Assembly: GCA_006503475.1 (NCBI GenBank)
Contig: RSEH01000006.1
Coordinates: forward strand, 1 to 64,000
Length of the DNA: 64,000 nt
Origin: Stentor roeselii
Taxonomy: Eukaryota > Ciliophora > Heterotrichea > Heterotrichida > Stentoridae
Direction: 5' to 3'
The position numbers and the translations under genes were made by a program. How positions within the stretch are numbered: the stretch's first letter is position 1; each line of letters begins with the position of its first letter. The notes under the pieces were generated by a model. It did no database searches, was not told the DNA's origin, and worked only from the letters and a program-made list of their open reading frames with translations. This document shows positions 39,173 to 49,341 of this stretch, in pieces.

Positions 39173-40927
39173 ATGGAAAAAATCTACGAACTTGAAGCTC
39201 TTTTCACTGGAATCGAATCGGAAAACTCGCAGATTGGCTTGAATGATGTGCTGAGAATGGCGTATTTGGAAATTTCGTGTAATGCTTGTTGTTGTCTTTT
39301 GAGGCAAAAACAAAGGGCGAGTCTTTTTCTTGATGTTGAAGCTGATACCTTTTTACAGGTTTTCTTGAAATATGATGGGAAAAGTTTAGCGAGTTTTTCG
39401 ATTAAAGTCTTGATGTTGTGTGAAAAAAGACTCACTGGCGATTTTTCGAAAAGATTTCGATTTTCTTATAAAAAAAGTCAGTTTTTTGTGAATTTTTCAG
39501 GGAGTTTAACGATTTTTAAACAGAGAGATCAGGTAAAAAATAGTGAATATAAAGGAGTGGTTAAGGATTTTCAGGATTTGATTGGAAATAGGAAAGAGGT
39601 TATTAATTTTTTGAAGGAGTCAAGGAAACAACTGGAAAATGAATTCGGAGTGAAATTTGAAGAAAGGCCTGAAAGTGGCTTACTTTTCATTGACTGTCAG
39701 AAGACAGAAGAAAAATCTTTTGATTTTAAAGAAAAAAAATCATATTCATCTAAAATTTCACAAGATGCCCGGGAAAATTCTTCTGTTTTACAGGAATCTT
39801 CTTTAATTTCAATGAAAAACCCTTTATTTCTACAAACAAGTTATTTTAGTGAAAAGGTGGATTCAAGTGAAAATCTTGAAAATTTCGAAAATTCATTTCA
39901 AGACCTAAACGAAAAATACGAAAAACTCAGTCTTTGTAAAATAATCATTTCTTTACAAACACAGCTAAAGGACCTGAAAAACGACTCTTTCATTGTCCAG
40001 GAGATAGAAAGTTGTTTAGCTGAACTCGATGCAGATCTTGAACCACTTCCAACTCAAGAACCTGAACAATTTGAAAACTTCAAAAAATCTCTCATTCAAG
40101 AAAACAACGATACCCTAAAAGAACTAGAAAAAAACGAATCAGACATAAAAAACATTGAAAAAGAAATCGAAAGTCTTCGAATTAACTGCGAAAGGATGCA
40201 AAAAGAAATCGACCAAGAGAAAAACTTATATAAACTAAGCGAAATCCAGCAAGAAATCTCAGAACTAAGTGAAAAATTCGTAAAATCCCAAGAAGAATGC
40301 TTTTTTCTTTCAGACTCTCTTAAAAAGCTGTTTCAATCCGCATCATCACTTCCTTGCACCACAGAAAAATCATCCCTTCTCTCTAAAAAATACGACCTTC
40401 TCGAATCCCTTCAAAAAAAATCAACTTCTCTCGACTCTTTAAATCAAGAAATTCAAATTTCATCTCTAAATCTCTTAAAATCTCCTAAAATCCTCCAAAA
40501 ACCATTCAACCTCGACAAGTCCCGCGAATCTTTCAATTCTCTCTGCACTGAAAGTGCGAGACTAGTATACAACTCAGCTTTTTCAATAAAATCTCTTGAA
40601 AACATCTGCAACGATTTAAAATATGAGGTCGAAACCTGCAAAAAAAAAGTAACTGAAAAAGACAAAGAATTTGAAAATTTAAGAGTAACTTGCTCAAATC
40701 TTCAAAAAGCGAATAATTCGACTGCGAAGCTAATCGAAAAAGATCTGAAAGAAACAACTGATTTTTTAAGTGATTTCTTAGAAAATAGCGTCAATTCTCA
40801 TGATATTCTTATGAATGAGTTGGACTATCTCAGTAACTTAACACTTTTGCAAACAACTACCTGGGTAAAAGAAAGAACTCTTCAAAGAAGCCTGGAAAGT
40901 CGACTTGCTGAGATAAACGAAATTTAA
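39173..40927 (+). CDS. Coiled-coil protein downstream of IFT52
   Basis: 584 residues, starting 15 bp after the IFT52 stop. Residues 1-120 are a mixed globular region with a CNACCC cluster. After about 260 the protein is almost entirely coiled coil (QTQLKDLKND, NIEKEIESLRINCERMQKE). There is no catalytic motif. Its position behind IFT52 and its structure would fit a ciliary or basal-body component, but that is context only. No orthologue was recognised. Confidence 0.7.
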   Translation: MEKIYELEALFTGIESENSQIGLNDVLRMAYLEISCNACCCLLRQKQRASLFLDVEADTFLQVFLKYDGKSLASFSIKVLMLCEKRLTGDFSKRFRFSYKKSQFFVNFSGSLTIFKQRDQVKNSEYKGVVKDFQDLIGNRKEVINFLKESRKQLENEFGVKFEERPESGLLFIDCQKTEEKSFDFKEKKSYSSKISQDARENSSVLQESSLISMKNPLFLQTSYFSEKVDSSENLENFENSFQDLNEKYEKLSLCKIIISLQTQLKDLKNDSFIVQEIESCLAELDADLEPLPTQEPEQFENFKKSLIQENNDTLKELEKNESDIKNIEKEIESLRINCERMQKEIDQEKNLYKLSEIQQEISELSEKFVKSQEECFFLSDSLKKLFQSASSLPCTTEKSSLLSKKYDLLESLQKKSTSLDSLNQEIQISSLNLLKSPKILQKPFNLDKSRESFNSLCTESARLVYNSAFSIKSLENICNDLKYEVETCKKKVTEKDKEFENLRVTCSNLQKANNSTAKLIEKDLKETTDFLSDFLENSVNSHDILMNELDYLSNLTLLQTTTWVKERTLQRSLESRLAEINEI

Positions 40928-40945
40928 ATTTTCTTAGAAATAATC

Positions 40946-43282
40946 ATGGCGATTCCGACATCAGCATCACAAAAACACTTCACAGAAAAAAAAATCACTG
41001 CCAGGCCGTTTAGTGTCCGGTCTTCAAACCAAAACTCTCTTCGTAAAAGTTACACAATCCTTAACTCTACACGACCCATCACAGGGAAAATCAAATTCGA
41101 CTCTAGTTCCAATTTGAAAACAGTTCACAAAAGTTCTCCTCACATGAAAGACCAGCTTTACGAAGAAAACCTTTCATTAAAAACCCAGTCAAACCTCTTA
41201 ATAGCTGAAAATCTTCGTCTTCGAACAAAAATAACCCAAATAGAAAAAGGTCTCAAAAAAGAAGACCCAGAAGTCTTCATACGAACTCTTTCAAAGCCGT
41301 CATTAGTGCCGAATTTAAAGTCCTCAATAAAATCTCTGAAATTTAAAATAAAAACAAAAAAACAAGAAATCGAAAACTTAAAAAAAAGCATGAAAAGCAC
41401 GAAAATGATGGAAACTGACGTCGAACTTCAGATTTACTCTGATGAAATGACCCGGTTGAGTCATCATTTGCAGAGCGTGATGAAAGAAAATAACATTTCT
41501 TTTCAAATGCTTGAATTTGAAGAACAGATCTCGACAGTCGTCAATGAAATCAGCCTGCTTCGAAGTCAAAACTTGGAATATGGGCAAATCTTGGCAAATT
41601 CTCGAGAAGAACTCATGTCACTGCAAGAAAATATCAGAAACTTGGAAAGCCCGAAGAAAAAAAAGAAAAAAATCAGTAAAAAAAAAGAAATTCAAGATCT
41701 AGTTAATTTAAAACAGGAGATTACAGCGAAAATCAGTGTTGAAAGGGAAGAATTTGAAGAAAAATCACGAAAAACTTTAACGGAAATTGAAAGTTTGACT
41801 AGGTCTAACCGGGAAATCCTGGAAAGCCTCAGAATTGTTGAAACAAGGCTGAAAGAGCAGAATATCATTGCAGATCAGCTGAAGTCACAGATATCGAACG
41901 ATGAAAAAGAGATAAAAAGGTCTCAAACTAACAATTTTAATGTAAGTTCAGCGCGAATGAAGAAGTTGAAAGACCCTCCAAAGCTTTTTCAAAAGATTCA
42001 CATGATTATTTATAAGAGAAAAATGTTTGACGATATTTTCTTCTCTATCATGGATCGCAATAGCAATGGGATCATCGACGTTGAAGAGATTTACAATTGT
42101 CTTAACACCTACGGCATTAAAATCAAGAGAAAGTACATTTTTGAAGCTTTTAAACTGATGGAAATTTCAGGAAACTCCATCCAATTGTCGGTCATTCAAG
42201 AGCACTACGATAAATACGACTACCAGTTTATTGAAGACGACTCCAGCAGTGAAGAAATCCTTGAAATCAAGAAAAAAACAGTAGAAAGACTCAATTATCA
42301 TGAATCAAAAGCTTCTTTACCTGAAGGTCTTATCCTTCCCACTACTTCTGCTCCTATAAAGCGAGTTTTTGTTGAAGAAAAAAAAATTCCACCAGTCAAT
42401 CTTCACCAAATAATTCAAACTTTAGAAGAAATCCAGAAAAAAATGCAAAAAATGAAACTTTCGAAAAATAAACTTCTTTTAACCGTCTTCGGCTCTGACA
42501 TCGACCCTTACGAGTTGTTAACAGTTGAAAAACTCGAAGAAGTCTTCAATGACTGTTCTTTAAATCTATCTTCAAAATCCGAAATAAAACTACTTTCCCG
42601 ATTTTTACTTGAAAATGATTCAAAAGTTGAAATCACTGAAAGTCAAATCTCAGAACTCAAAAGTGAACTTCTTCAAGTATGCAAAAAATTCGCAGGACTC
42701 TTCGATGACTGGCCAGTCTTCAATGAGCTTGACTGGAAACAAGCTGTTGAGACCATTCAAGGCAAGATCCTGTTTAAAAAGGCAGAAGTTTTAAAGCAGT
42801 GTCAAGATCTGGACATTGAAAACTCCGGGTCTTTACCTCTTTCATCTTTTAAACATCTATGTGAGTCATTTGAAATAGACGATAAACATTGGCAGGTATG
42901 GGCAGTTGAAATCTTTCCATCATTGAAAATCGACTACTCACTTTTTCTATCATCAATAAAAGTGCCTTTATCAGGACGAGAAGCATTATACGCCTTATCA
43001 AATAGTCTCTCATCAAACTCAATCTCACCCGAGTCCCTATTCGAAATAAGTCCAGAAGGTGTGATTTCCGGTGAAAACTTCTTAGAAAGCCTTTCAAAGC
43101 TAAACCTAAAACTCTCAGATTCCGAGCAATTCGAACTTCTGGACCATGTAAGTTCCAGACATTCAGGAAAATTCACAAAAGTAGTCCACATTCACGAACT
43201 AAACCGAAAACTTTCAGAAATCGGTTTCAAGCCTCAGATCTTATCAAGTGACGATGAGAGTCTTTCACTATTCCCTGCTTAA
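40946..43282 (+). CDS. Coiled-coil protein with EF-hand-like regions
   Basis: 778 residues, beginning 18 bp after the previous stop. The first 80 residues are basic. About 80-320 is coiled coil. Residues near 365-380 hold a good EF-hand loop, DRNSNGIIDVEE, in a paired region (IMDRNSNGI, then the weaker FKLMEISGNSIQ). Later segments (LDIENSGSLPLSSF) look like degenerate EF-hands. Calcium binding at one site is likely. The coiled coil plus EF-hand layout is common among ciliate cytoskeletal proteins. Convergent with the cathepsin gene, 16 bp apart. Confidence 0.75.
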   Translation: MAIPTSASQKHFTEKKITARPFSVRSSNQNSLRKSYTILNSTRPITGKIKFDSSSNLKTVHKSSPHMKDQLYEENLSLKTQSNLLIAENLRLRTKITQIEKGLKKEDPEVFIRTLSKPSLVPNLKSSIKSLKFKIKTKKQEIENLKKSMKSTKMMETDVELQIYSDEMTRLSHHLQSVMKENNISFQMLEFEEQISTVVNEISLLRSQNLEYGQILANSREELMSLQENIRNLESPKKKKKKISKKKEIQDLVNLKQEITAKISVEREEFEEKSRKTLTEIESLTRSNREILESLRIVETRLKEQNIIADQLKSQISNDEKEIKRSQTNNFNVSSARMKKLKDPPKLFQKIHMIIYKRKMFDDIFFSIMDRNSNGIIDVEEIYNCLNTYGIKIKRKYIFEAFKLMEISGNSIQLSVIQEHYDKYDYQFIEDDSSSEEILEIKKKTVERLNYHESKASLPEGLILPTTSAPIKRVFVEEKKIPPVNLHQIIQTLEEIQKKMQKMKLSKNKLLLTVFGSDIDPYELLTVEKLEEVFNDCSLNLSSKSEIKLLSRFLLENDSKVEITESQISELKSELLQVCKKFAGLFDDWPVFNELDWKQAVETIQGKILFKKAEVLKQCQDLDIENSGSLPLSSFKHLCESFEIDDKHWQVWAVEIFPSLKIDYSLFLSSIKVPLSGREALYALSNSLSSNSISPESLFEISPEGVISGENFLESLSKLNLKLSDSEQFELLDHVSSRHSGKFTKVVHIHELNRKLSEIGFKPQILSSDDESLSLFPA

Positions 43283-43298
43283 AGTAATAACTAATCTA

Positions 43299-44357
43299 TT
43301 ATACTACTGGGTATGAAGGCTGCATGTTGATACCACAGACTCCATTTCCATCTTGCATCCCGATTTGGAGGTATCCTTGCATTCCCCAGCTGGTGCTCCA
43401 AGAGTTCTTAACAATCCAGAAGTTAGGACTAGCGGTGGTGTCATATCCAACAGCGAGAACACCATGATCCAGACTAGTTCCACAAGCGGTGGTGATAGTT
43501 CCACTCTTGTAAAGTTGCCATTGGATTCCTGCAGCGTCAACTGCAATAGAAACCGGCTGCTGGGCGACTGCTGCTTGAAGGGCTGCCATGCTCTTGGGGG
43601 TCACATCAGTGTATGACGAGATTGAAGCTGCCACTGCACTTGCCTTGGACTTGTTGCAAAGTCCGTCCTTAGCAGTGTAGGCGTAGTTGGCTTCAGTGGT
43701 AAGACCCTTGTTGGCAATGATGTACTTGAAGGCGTCGTCCATGAGTCCTCCGTTGCATCCTTGGTTTCCATAAGCCCAGGAGCAGTCAACGAGTTGCTGT
43801 TCGGACAAGCTGACTAAAGTCTTTCCTGAAAGTTTCCAGGCACCTTCGACGGACCCGGTGGTGGAGAAGGACCAGCAAGAACCGCATTGTCCTTGGTCCT
43901 TTACTGGAGTCACAGCTCCTTGAGTCCTCCAGTCAACTGTCGCAGGGACTGAAACTCCTTCGAATGACTGAGGGTTGACTGCTTCTCTCACTGGCATCTT
44001 TCGGGGAAGGTAGATTCTTTTGAACTCTTCGAACTCGAGGTCGGCCAAGTTGTTTACACCTAAAATGACGGTGTTTTTCATTGAGTTGAAAACTCGGATG
44101 TAAGCAAGGTTGTCTCTGAAGGCCTTGAATCTGGCTGAGTACTCCTCGTCTGACTTGTAAGCCTTGCCGAAGGCGGACATGTAAGAATCGAACTCTTGTT
44201 GCTCAGCGTTTAGGACTGAAAGGAGTTTTGACTCAGGGGCACTTACCATGGCGATGGTTCCGATGATTCCGACTAGCGCCACTACTCCGACCATGGCGAT
44301 TGTGGTCTTTTTCCAGGCTCGTGAACTTGACTCGTTTTCGTAATATCTTCCCAGCAT
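43299..44357 (-). CDS. Cathepsin L-like cysteine protease
   Basis: 352 residues. A hydrophobic signal-anchor spans about 19-40, followed by an I29 inhibitor prodomain (55-117, FDSYMSAFGKAYKSDEEY) and the mature papain fold from about 138 (VPATVDWRTQGAVTPVKDQG). Catalytic residues are all present: Gln155, Cys161 in CGSCWSF, His298 in LDHGVLAVGYD and Asn318 in VKNSWS. CNGGLMDDAF is typical of cathepsin L. It probably works in food vacuoles or lysosomes after prodomain removal. Its GC-rich codons suggest high expression. Confidence 0.97.
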   Translation of the reverse strand: MLGRYYENESSSRAWKKTTIAMVGVVALVGIIGTIAMVSAPESKLLSVLNAEQQEFDSYMSAFGKAYKSDEEYSARFKAFRDNLAYIRVFNSMKNTVILGVNNLADLEFEEFKRIYLPRKMPVREAVNPQSFEGVSVPATVDWRTQGAVTPVKDQGQCGSCWSFSTTGSVEGAWKLSGKTLVSLSEQQLVDCSWAYGNQGCNGGLMDDAFKYIIANKGLTTEANYAYTAKDGLCNKSKASAVAASISSYTDVTPKSMAALQAAVAQQPVSIAVDAAGIQWQLYKSGTITTACGTSLDHGVLAVGYDTTASPNFWIVKNSWSTSWGMQGYLQIGMQDGNGVCGINMQPSYPVV

Positions 44358-44790
44358 ATTTATTAACTCTCCAGAAAAATGGAGGAAAAGGGAAGAATAG
44401 CGATGGGGTGGTGAAGATGTTTTGGGAAGGGTTTTTTGGAGTTCGGGATTAGTTAAAAGGGGTTTTTTTTGGTGTTTGGTGGAGAGGATTGAGAGGTTAG
44501 AATTTCGAGGATTTTGAATAGTGGGATTTTTAAGATTTGAATTTTTGGTAGATGCTACATCATAAGTACTACAACTAAAATAATACTATTGTCAAATCCT
44601 AAAAAAATATAATTCACCTCAGATCCCAATATCTCTTAATTATCATTGTCTCCTCAGTAACATTTACTGATTCCATCAAATCACAACCCTATTTTCTCAT
44701 TCCTCCTCCTTCTCCTCCTCCTTCTCCTCCATCCCTAAAATCCAATCCTCCACAAATAAAACCCCAATCCAAAACCAAACCCTAAAAATA
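44358..44790. promoter_or_regulatory. Divergent intergenic region with TCC microsatellite
   Basis: A 433-bp gap between two divergent start codons. The left part, next to the minus-strand cathepsin gene, is G-rich and C-poor on the plus strand; the right part, next to the ankyrin-DHHC gene, is C-rich and almost G-free. So the sense strand of each gene is G-depleted near its start. A (TCC/TTC)n tract lies at 44701-44730. It probably holds both promoters. Confidence 0.5.
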
Positions 44791-46404
44791 ATGGAAAAAG
44801 GTCACGACATAAAAGCCAGTCTCTGCATTTCCATGCAAACCCTAGATTCAATCTCATTCTCCACCAGTTTAAAAGACACCCATCTCCATCTTTCCCAACT
44901 TCAAGACCAATCAGGTTGCAACATATTCCACGACATTGCTGACTGCATAGTAAAAGAATCCTACTTATTAGAATACCTCGACATTCTCACATCCGAGTTC
45001 TCCGACCGTTACTTCGAAGGATCCAAAGACCTGATAAAGCAAATGCTTAACCAACACGGAGGCCGCGAGCGGCTGACGCCTTTAATGTACGCTGTGAAGC
45101 ACAATAGACGAGTAAGTCATAATCAGCTTTTATTAGAAAAATTTGTAAAGCTCGGCGGAGACTTCTGGAGAAAAGACGCGAATGGTCAAAGTTTAGTTCA
45201 CATGGCCGCTGCTCAAGGATTTGATGCGATTTTAGTTTATCTTTGCTTTGTGTTGAACATGTCTTACGTGGAAAATGAAAAAAACGGGCGAAGTCCTTTG
45301 CATCTGGCCTGTTTGGAAGGGCAGGTGTCGACTGGGATGTTGTTGATTGTTTGGAATGAGGAGCTTGACTTGCAAGATGTTGAAGATTTTACACCTCTTC
45401 ACCTGGCAGTGCTTTCTTCGAGTTACAAGTTGATCAGGAACTTGGTTATTATGGGAGCTGATTTGAAGGTGAAGGATAAAAAAGGAGAAACTGCTTTTGA
45501 GATCGCTTTGAGTCATGGATGCGACGCAGGGATTATTAAGTTGCTGGTAAGGAGCAGGTAGGAAGAAAGGGGATGTGGAAGTTATTGCAACCCCTTCAGG
45601 CAGAAGATTGGACCTGTTACTAATGGATACTCGAGACTTGTTATTTTTTTGTTGTTTTCAGTGTTTAGGGCTGGAGTGATATCTACTGTTGTTCTGCCTC
45701 GGATGAAGGAAATTGTGGCTTATCCTTCGGTTGGATTGTTTTTTGTCTCGATTTTTGCATTTTTTGTTTGTTGTTGTAAGGACCCTGGATATACGAAAAA
45801 TCCGAAAAGGAAAAGTTTGATGAATTATTTTGAGAAGTATCGAGGAGATTTTATTTGTCCTTATTGTGAAATTAGAAAACCTAGACATACTCGTCATTGT
45901 CATTATTGTAAAAGATGTGTTAAGGTAATTGGAATTTAGGAATTTGATCATCATTGTCCTTGGATTCATAATTGTGTTGGGAAAAATAATCACTTTTGGT
46001 TTATGGTTTTTGTTACTTTCGCGGTATTTGATTATTGTTGTCAAATTGCTGTTGGGGTTTTAGGATTTATTGGAATGCTTAAAGGGAGAGATTCGTATTT
46101 TTATGAAATTCCTGATGATACTAGCTTGGCGTTTTTGGGTGTAAGTTTTCTTAGTTTTTGCTTTTTATTGTTTGTTTTTCCTGTCTGGGCTGTGCAAATC
46201 TACAACTGCATCAGGTCCCCTCCAAGACTTCGAAAAAATGGGAAAATTACAAGTGAAGAAGTGAGTCGATCGATCTCCGAATCATCTGATACTGGGTCAA
46301 TGCTTATTAGGCCCAGTTCTGATTTTAACCCCGCAAGTCATCATAATCAAAGCAGTTTCTTATTGGCTAGAAAAAACACTCGAAATGAAGAGGACTGTTG
46401 TTAG
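44791..46404 (+). CDS. Ankyrin-repeat DHHC palmitoyltransferase (ZDHHC13/17-like)
   Basis: 527 residues from three exons (44791-45546, 45562-45924, 45940-46404). Two 15-nt introns otherwise split it into three frames. The N-terminal half has ankyrin repeats (LTPLMYAVKHNR, GQSLVHMAAAQGF, GRSPLHLACLEGQ, FTPLHLAVLSSS). Membrane segments follow, then the cysteine-rich DHHC domain CPYCEIRKPRHTRHCHYC, with DHHC at residues 376-379 joined exactly by the second intron, and two more membrane segments. The plan matches HIP14/ZDHHC17, which S-acylates proteins at Golgi and vesicle membranes. The active cysteine (379) and the HRH/CxxC zinc ligands are intact. Confidence 0.95.
45547..45561 (+). other. 15-nt intron
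   Basis: GTAAGGAGCAGGTAG, phase 0. It ends in TAG that would stop the ankyrin half; removal continues into the DHHC half. A is at position 10. Confidence 0.93.
45925..45939 (+). other. 15-nt intron
   Basis: GTAATTGGAATTTAG, phase 0. Removal joins CKRCVK to EFDHHCPW, the catalytic core of the palmitoyltransferase. A is at position 10. Confidence 0.97.
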
Positions 46405-46444
46405 TCATTTAACTTTAATGTAAGAATTTCATTATTTGAAAGAT

Positions 46445-47881
46445 ATGGGATCTCAAAGTTCAAAAAAAGGAGAAAAAGTTGTTAAGTGTCAAAATATTAA
46501 CAAAAAAATCACTTCTAAGTCGTTTATACAGAAGGTTGCTACTCCCTTTGATCAAGTGTACAAAATCGGTAAAAAACTCGGAAACGGGACATTCGGTGAA
46601 GTACGCGCAGTGACTCACCTAGAAACCCAAATCCAACGTGCCGTAAAAATCTTCCGAAAATCCTCCTTTTCATCAAAAAACCTAGAATATCAGCTTTACT
46701 CAGAAATCGAGATCCTAAAGTCACTAGACCATCCAAACATAATCCGATTTATCGAGTACTTCGAAGACGACAAAAAAATTTACCTAATCCTCGAAAAATG
46801 CGAAGGCGGTGAACTTTACAGTCAAATCTTAAAAATTAACTGTTTATCCGAGGATCTATCAGCAAGTCTAATGAAGCAAATCATATCAGCTGTCAATTAT
46901 CTTCATCAAAAAAAAATAGTACATCGCGACTTAAAGCCAGAAAACATTTTATTCGAATACAAAAACGACTTAAGCAGCATAAAAATCATCGATTTCGGCC
47001 TAGCCCATCAAACAAAAGAAAAGCGACTTAAAGAGAAAGTCGGAAGTATTTTTTACATCAGTCCTGAAGTACTAAACATGAACTACTCAGAAAAATGTGA
47101 CATGTGGAGTTGCGGTGTAATTGCATTCGTCATGCTTTCTGGAGTTCCACCTTTCGACGGCTCTTCAAATGCAGAAATCTCTGAGAAAATCATGAGACTT
47201 TCCTTTAGTTTCAACCAGCCTGTCTGGAAAATTCATTCAGCAGAAGCTCTTGATTTTATTTCAAAGTTACTTTGCCCTGAATCTCGAAGAATGAGTGCTC
47301 AGGAAGCCTTGAGTCATCCTTGGATCTGTAACATTGAAATCCCTTCGCCTTGCAAAGAAATTTTTCAGCCTGTTCTCAGGTCTTTAAGAGAATTTCACTG
47401 CACGAATAAGTTGAAAGAAGCGGTTTTCGCTTATATTGTTTCACAGTGCGTTACGCATCAAGATACCCAGGAATTGAAAAAGGTTTTTATGAGGATTGAT
47501 AAGGATGGTGACGGAAAAATCAGCAGTGAAGAACTTTTGGCTTATTATAGAAAAATCATGGGAGGGGAGTTTAATGAAGAAGATGTATTTGAGATTATGA
47601 ATAGAATTGATTCAGATGCTACTGGGTTCATTGATTATTCTCAGTTTATTAGTGCTTGCTTAGCTAGAAAAATGGCAAATGATGCTGGGTACTTGAAAAT
47701 GGCTTTTAAGAAATTTGATTGCTTTGGAAATGGAAAGTTTTCTTTAAATGAGATTAAAAGTATCTTGGAACAGGGTCAAGTTTTTGATGAGGAGACTTGG
47801 AAAGAGATTTTCCATGTTCAAGGCAGTAAAGATATCAGGGAAATCGATTATCAGCAGTTTTCTAAGATGGTTTTGGCTTAA
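46445..47881 (+). CDS. Calcium-dependent protein kinase (CDPK)
   Basis: 478 residues from ATG 46445; three codons lie upstream in frame but only from a TTG. MGSQSSKKG is a good N-myristoylation start. The kinase domain (about 38-300) is complete: LGNGTFGEVR, AVKIF, HRDLKPENIL, DFGLAH and SPEVLN. A junction helix is followed by EF-hands: DKDGDGKISSEE and DSDATGFIDYSQ are canonical, DCFGNGKFSLNE is good, and the fourth is degenerate. CDPKs couple calcium to phosphorylation in alveolates and plants, for example in motility and exocytosis. Confidence 0.95.
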   Translation: MGSQSSKKGEKVVKCQNINKKITSKSFIQKVATPFDQVYKIGKKLGNGTFGEVRAVTHLETQIQRAVKIFRKSSFSSKNLEYQLYSEIEILKSLDHPNIIRFIEYFEDDKKIYLILEKCEGGELYSQILKINCLSEDLSASLMKQIISAVNYLHQKKIVHRDLKPENILFEYKNDLSSIKIIDFGLAHQTKEKRLKEKVGSIFYISPEVLNMNYSEKCDMWSCGVIAFVMLSGVPPFDGSSNAEISEKIMRLSFSFNQPVWKIHSAEALDFISKLLCPESRRMSAQEALSHPWICNIEIPSPCKEIFQPVLRSLREFHCTNKLKEAVFAYIVSQCVTHQDTQELKKVFMRIDKDGDGKISSEELLAYYRKIMGGEFNEEDVFEIMNRIDSDATGFIDYSQFISACLARKMANDAGYLKMAFKKFDCFGNGKFSLNEIKSILEQGQVFDEETWKEIFHVQGSKDIREIDYQQFSKMVLA

Positions 47882-48077
47882 TTAATAGTTATTTACACAG
47901 CCTTACTCTTCACATAATAGAAACCGTTATATTTTCTCTAAAATCTAAGAATCTTTCAATAAGTCAACCCAAATCCCTCTTAACTGAAAAAAAATCCTTT
48001 TCCTCGAAAAAACTCTTCAAAAGAAACCTTCCCAAACTCATCCACTTTCATTCATATTATTGAAAGCGTCAACAAAC

Positions 48078-49271
48078 ATGCAGAACTTAACAATCCCTGA
48101 ACTAAAGCTTCTCATAAAACAGAAATTCGAAGAGCTCCGTCCTTTCAACCAGAAGCCCTTTTCTCAGCTGAGCAGCAAGTATTTTCGTTCATTTATCTCG
48201 CTTTGCACATCACTGAGCATAAAACTAATGCAATACGATCTGCTTCCAGAGACCTTAGAAGTGCTGATAAAAGCATCAGAAGCCGATAAACTTCTCTCAG
48301 AGCAAGGAAGTCATTCAGAGCAATACTGGCAGGGCCGTTTGTTGACTTTTCACACTTTGGCTTTCATGTATTACCGAACAAGTCAATTCAAAAAAAGTCT
48401 GAAAGTTTTATACGACAGTCAACAAATAATCGAGTCAATTCTTTCCTCTAAGCATTCTTTATGTCCTGACTTCAACTTAACAGGGAACCTTCTTATTTTC
48501 ATGAACCTGTGGAAAGTGAAGAAATTAAAAGAGTCAAAAGAATACCTGGAAATAAGTAAAAAAGTCTTAAGTCAAATCAACAAACTTGCAATAAAGTCAA
48601 AATTATCAACTTTAAGCAGAGCTAATTTAAACGGGTTACTTTCACTGTCAACTGCAGGGTTTTATTACTGGGAACATAACAGGAAAAAGGCGATTGAACT
48701 TGCTGAAGGGACTTTGGATTCACTTCTTGGAGATGAAGTGATGGTAAGACCTTTGATTTATAGTTTTTTGAGAAAAGTCAGGAATAATGAGACTGTTGAA
48801 CCTGGGTCTCTTATGAATAAAGATTTTGATGGAATCATTTTGGTTTCTTGTTTTATTCCTTTTGTGTCAGTCGGCACACCTTCTATTAAAATAGTGGAAA
48901 AAGTTGAAGTCCGCCTCAGAAGCACCTCGAGGACTAGCTCGGATCAGTCAAGTCGAAGAAATCATTCAGTTCCTCAGTCGAGACTTAAAATGAAGAACTC
49001 GACTGCACAGCCTTGGTGGAATAATAGCAAAACATTGGCTCCTAAAAGGATACAAATTAGAAGGACTAGTGGAAATAACTGGCAGACGAAAACTGTTAAT
49101 AGATCTTTTGAAACTAAGGTTTCAAGGGGAAGTGGAAAGGTTTTTAGTCCTAGTATATCGAATATTACTACACCGCGAAGGAAACAGCTAGGAGGTAGAG
49201 CTGCTACTGTCGCGGAATTACCTTTGGAACTTATTCGAGGCGTCTTTCAGAGGCCTTTTTCTTCTAAGTAA
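48078..49271 (+). CDS. Helical-repeat (TPR-like) protein, unknown
   Basis: 397 residues from ATG 48078, chosen because the longer frame starts at TTG. Residues 1-230 are helical with TPR-like pairs (LTFHTLAFMYYRTSQFKKSL, then AGFYYWEHNRKKAIELAEG). The last 130 residues are basic and serine-rich. TPR-type domains bind partner peptides; no specific family is recognised. The leader upstream is C-rich and G-poor. Confidence 0.65.
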   Translation: MQNLTIPELKLLIKQKFEELRPFNQKPFSQLSSKYFRSFISLCTSLSIKLMQYDLLPETLEVLIKASEADKLLSEQGSHSEQYWQGRLLTFHTLAFMYYRTSQFKKSLKVLYDSQQIIESILSSKHSLCPDFNLTGNLLIFMNLWKVKKLKESKEYLEISKKVLSQINKLAIKSKLSTLSRANLNGLLSLSTAGFYYWEHNRKKAIELAEGTLDSLLGDEVMVRPLIYSFLRKVRNNETVEPGSLMNKDFDGIILVSCFIPFVSVGTPSIKIVEKVEVRLRSTSRTSSDQSSRRNHSVPQSRLKMKNSTAQPWWNNSKTLAPKRIQIRRTSGNNWQTKTVNRSFETKVSRGSGKVFSPSISNITTPRRKQLGGRAATVAELPLELIRGVFQRPFSSK

Positions 49272-49341
49272 GATGTATAAGATGATATTTTTGGGTTGGG
49301 GATTGGATTTGAGTTTAATTAGACTGATTATCACCTCTTCA

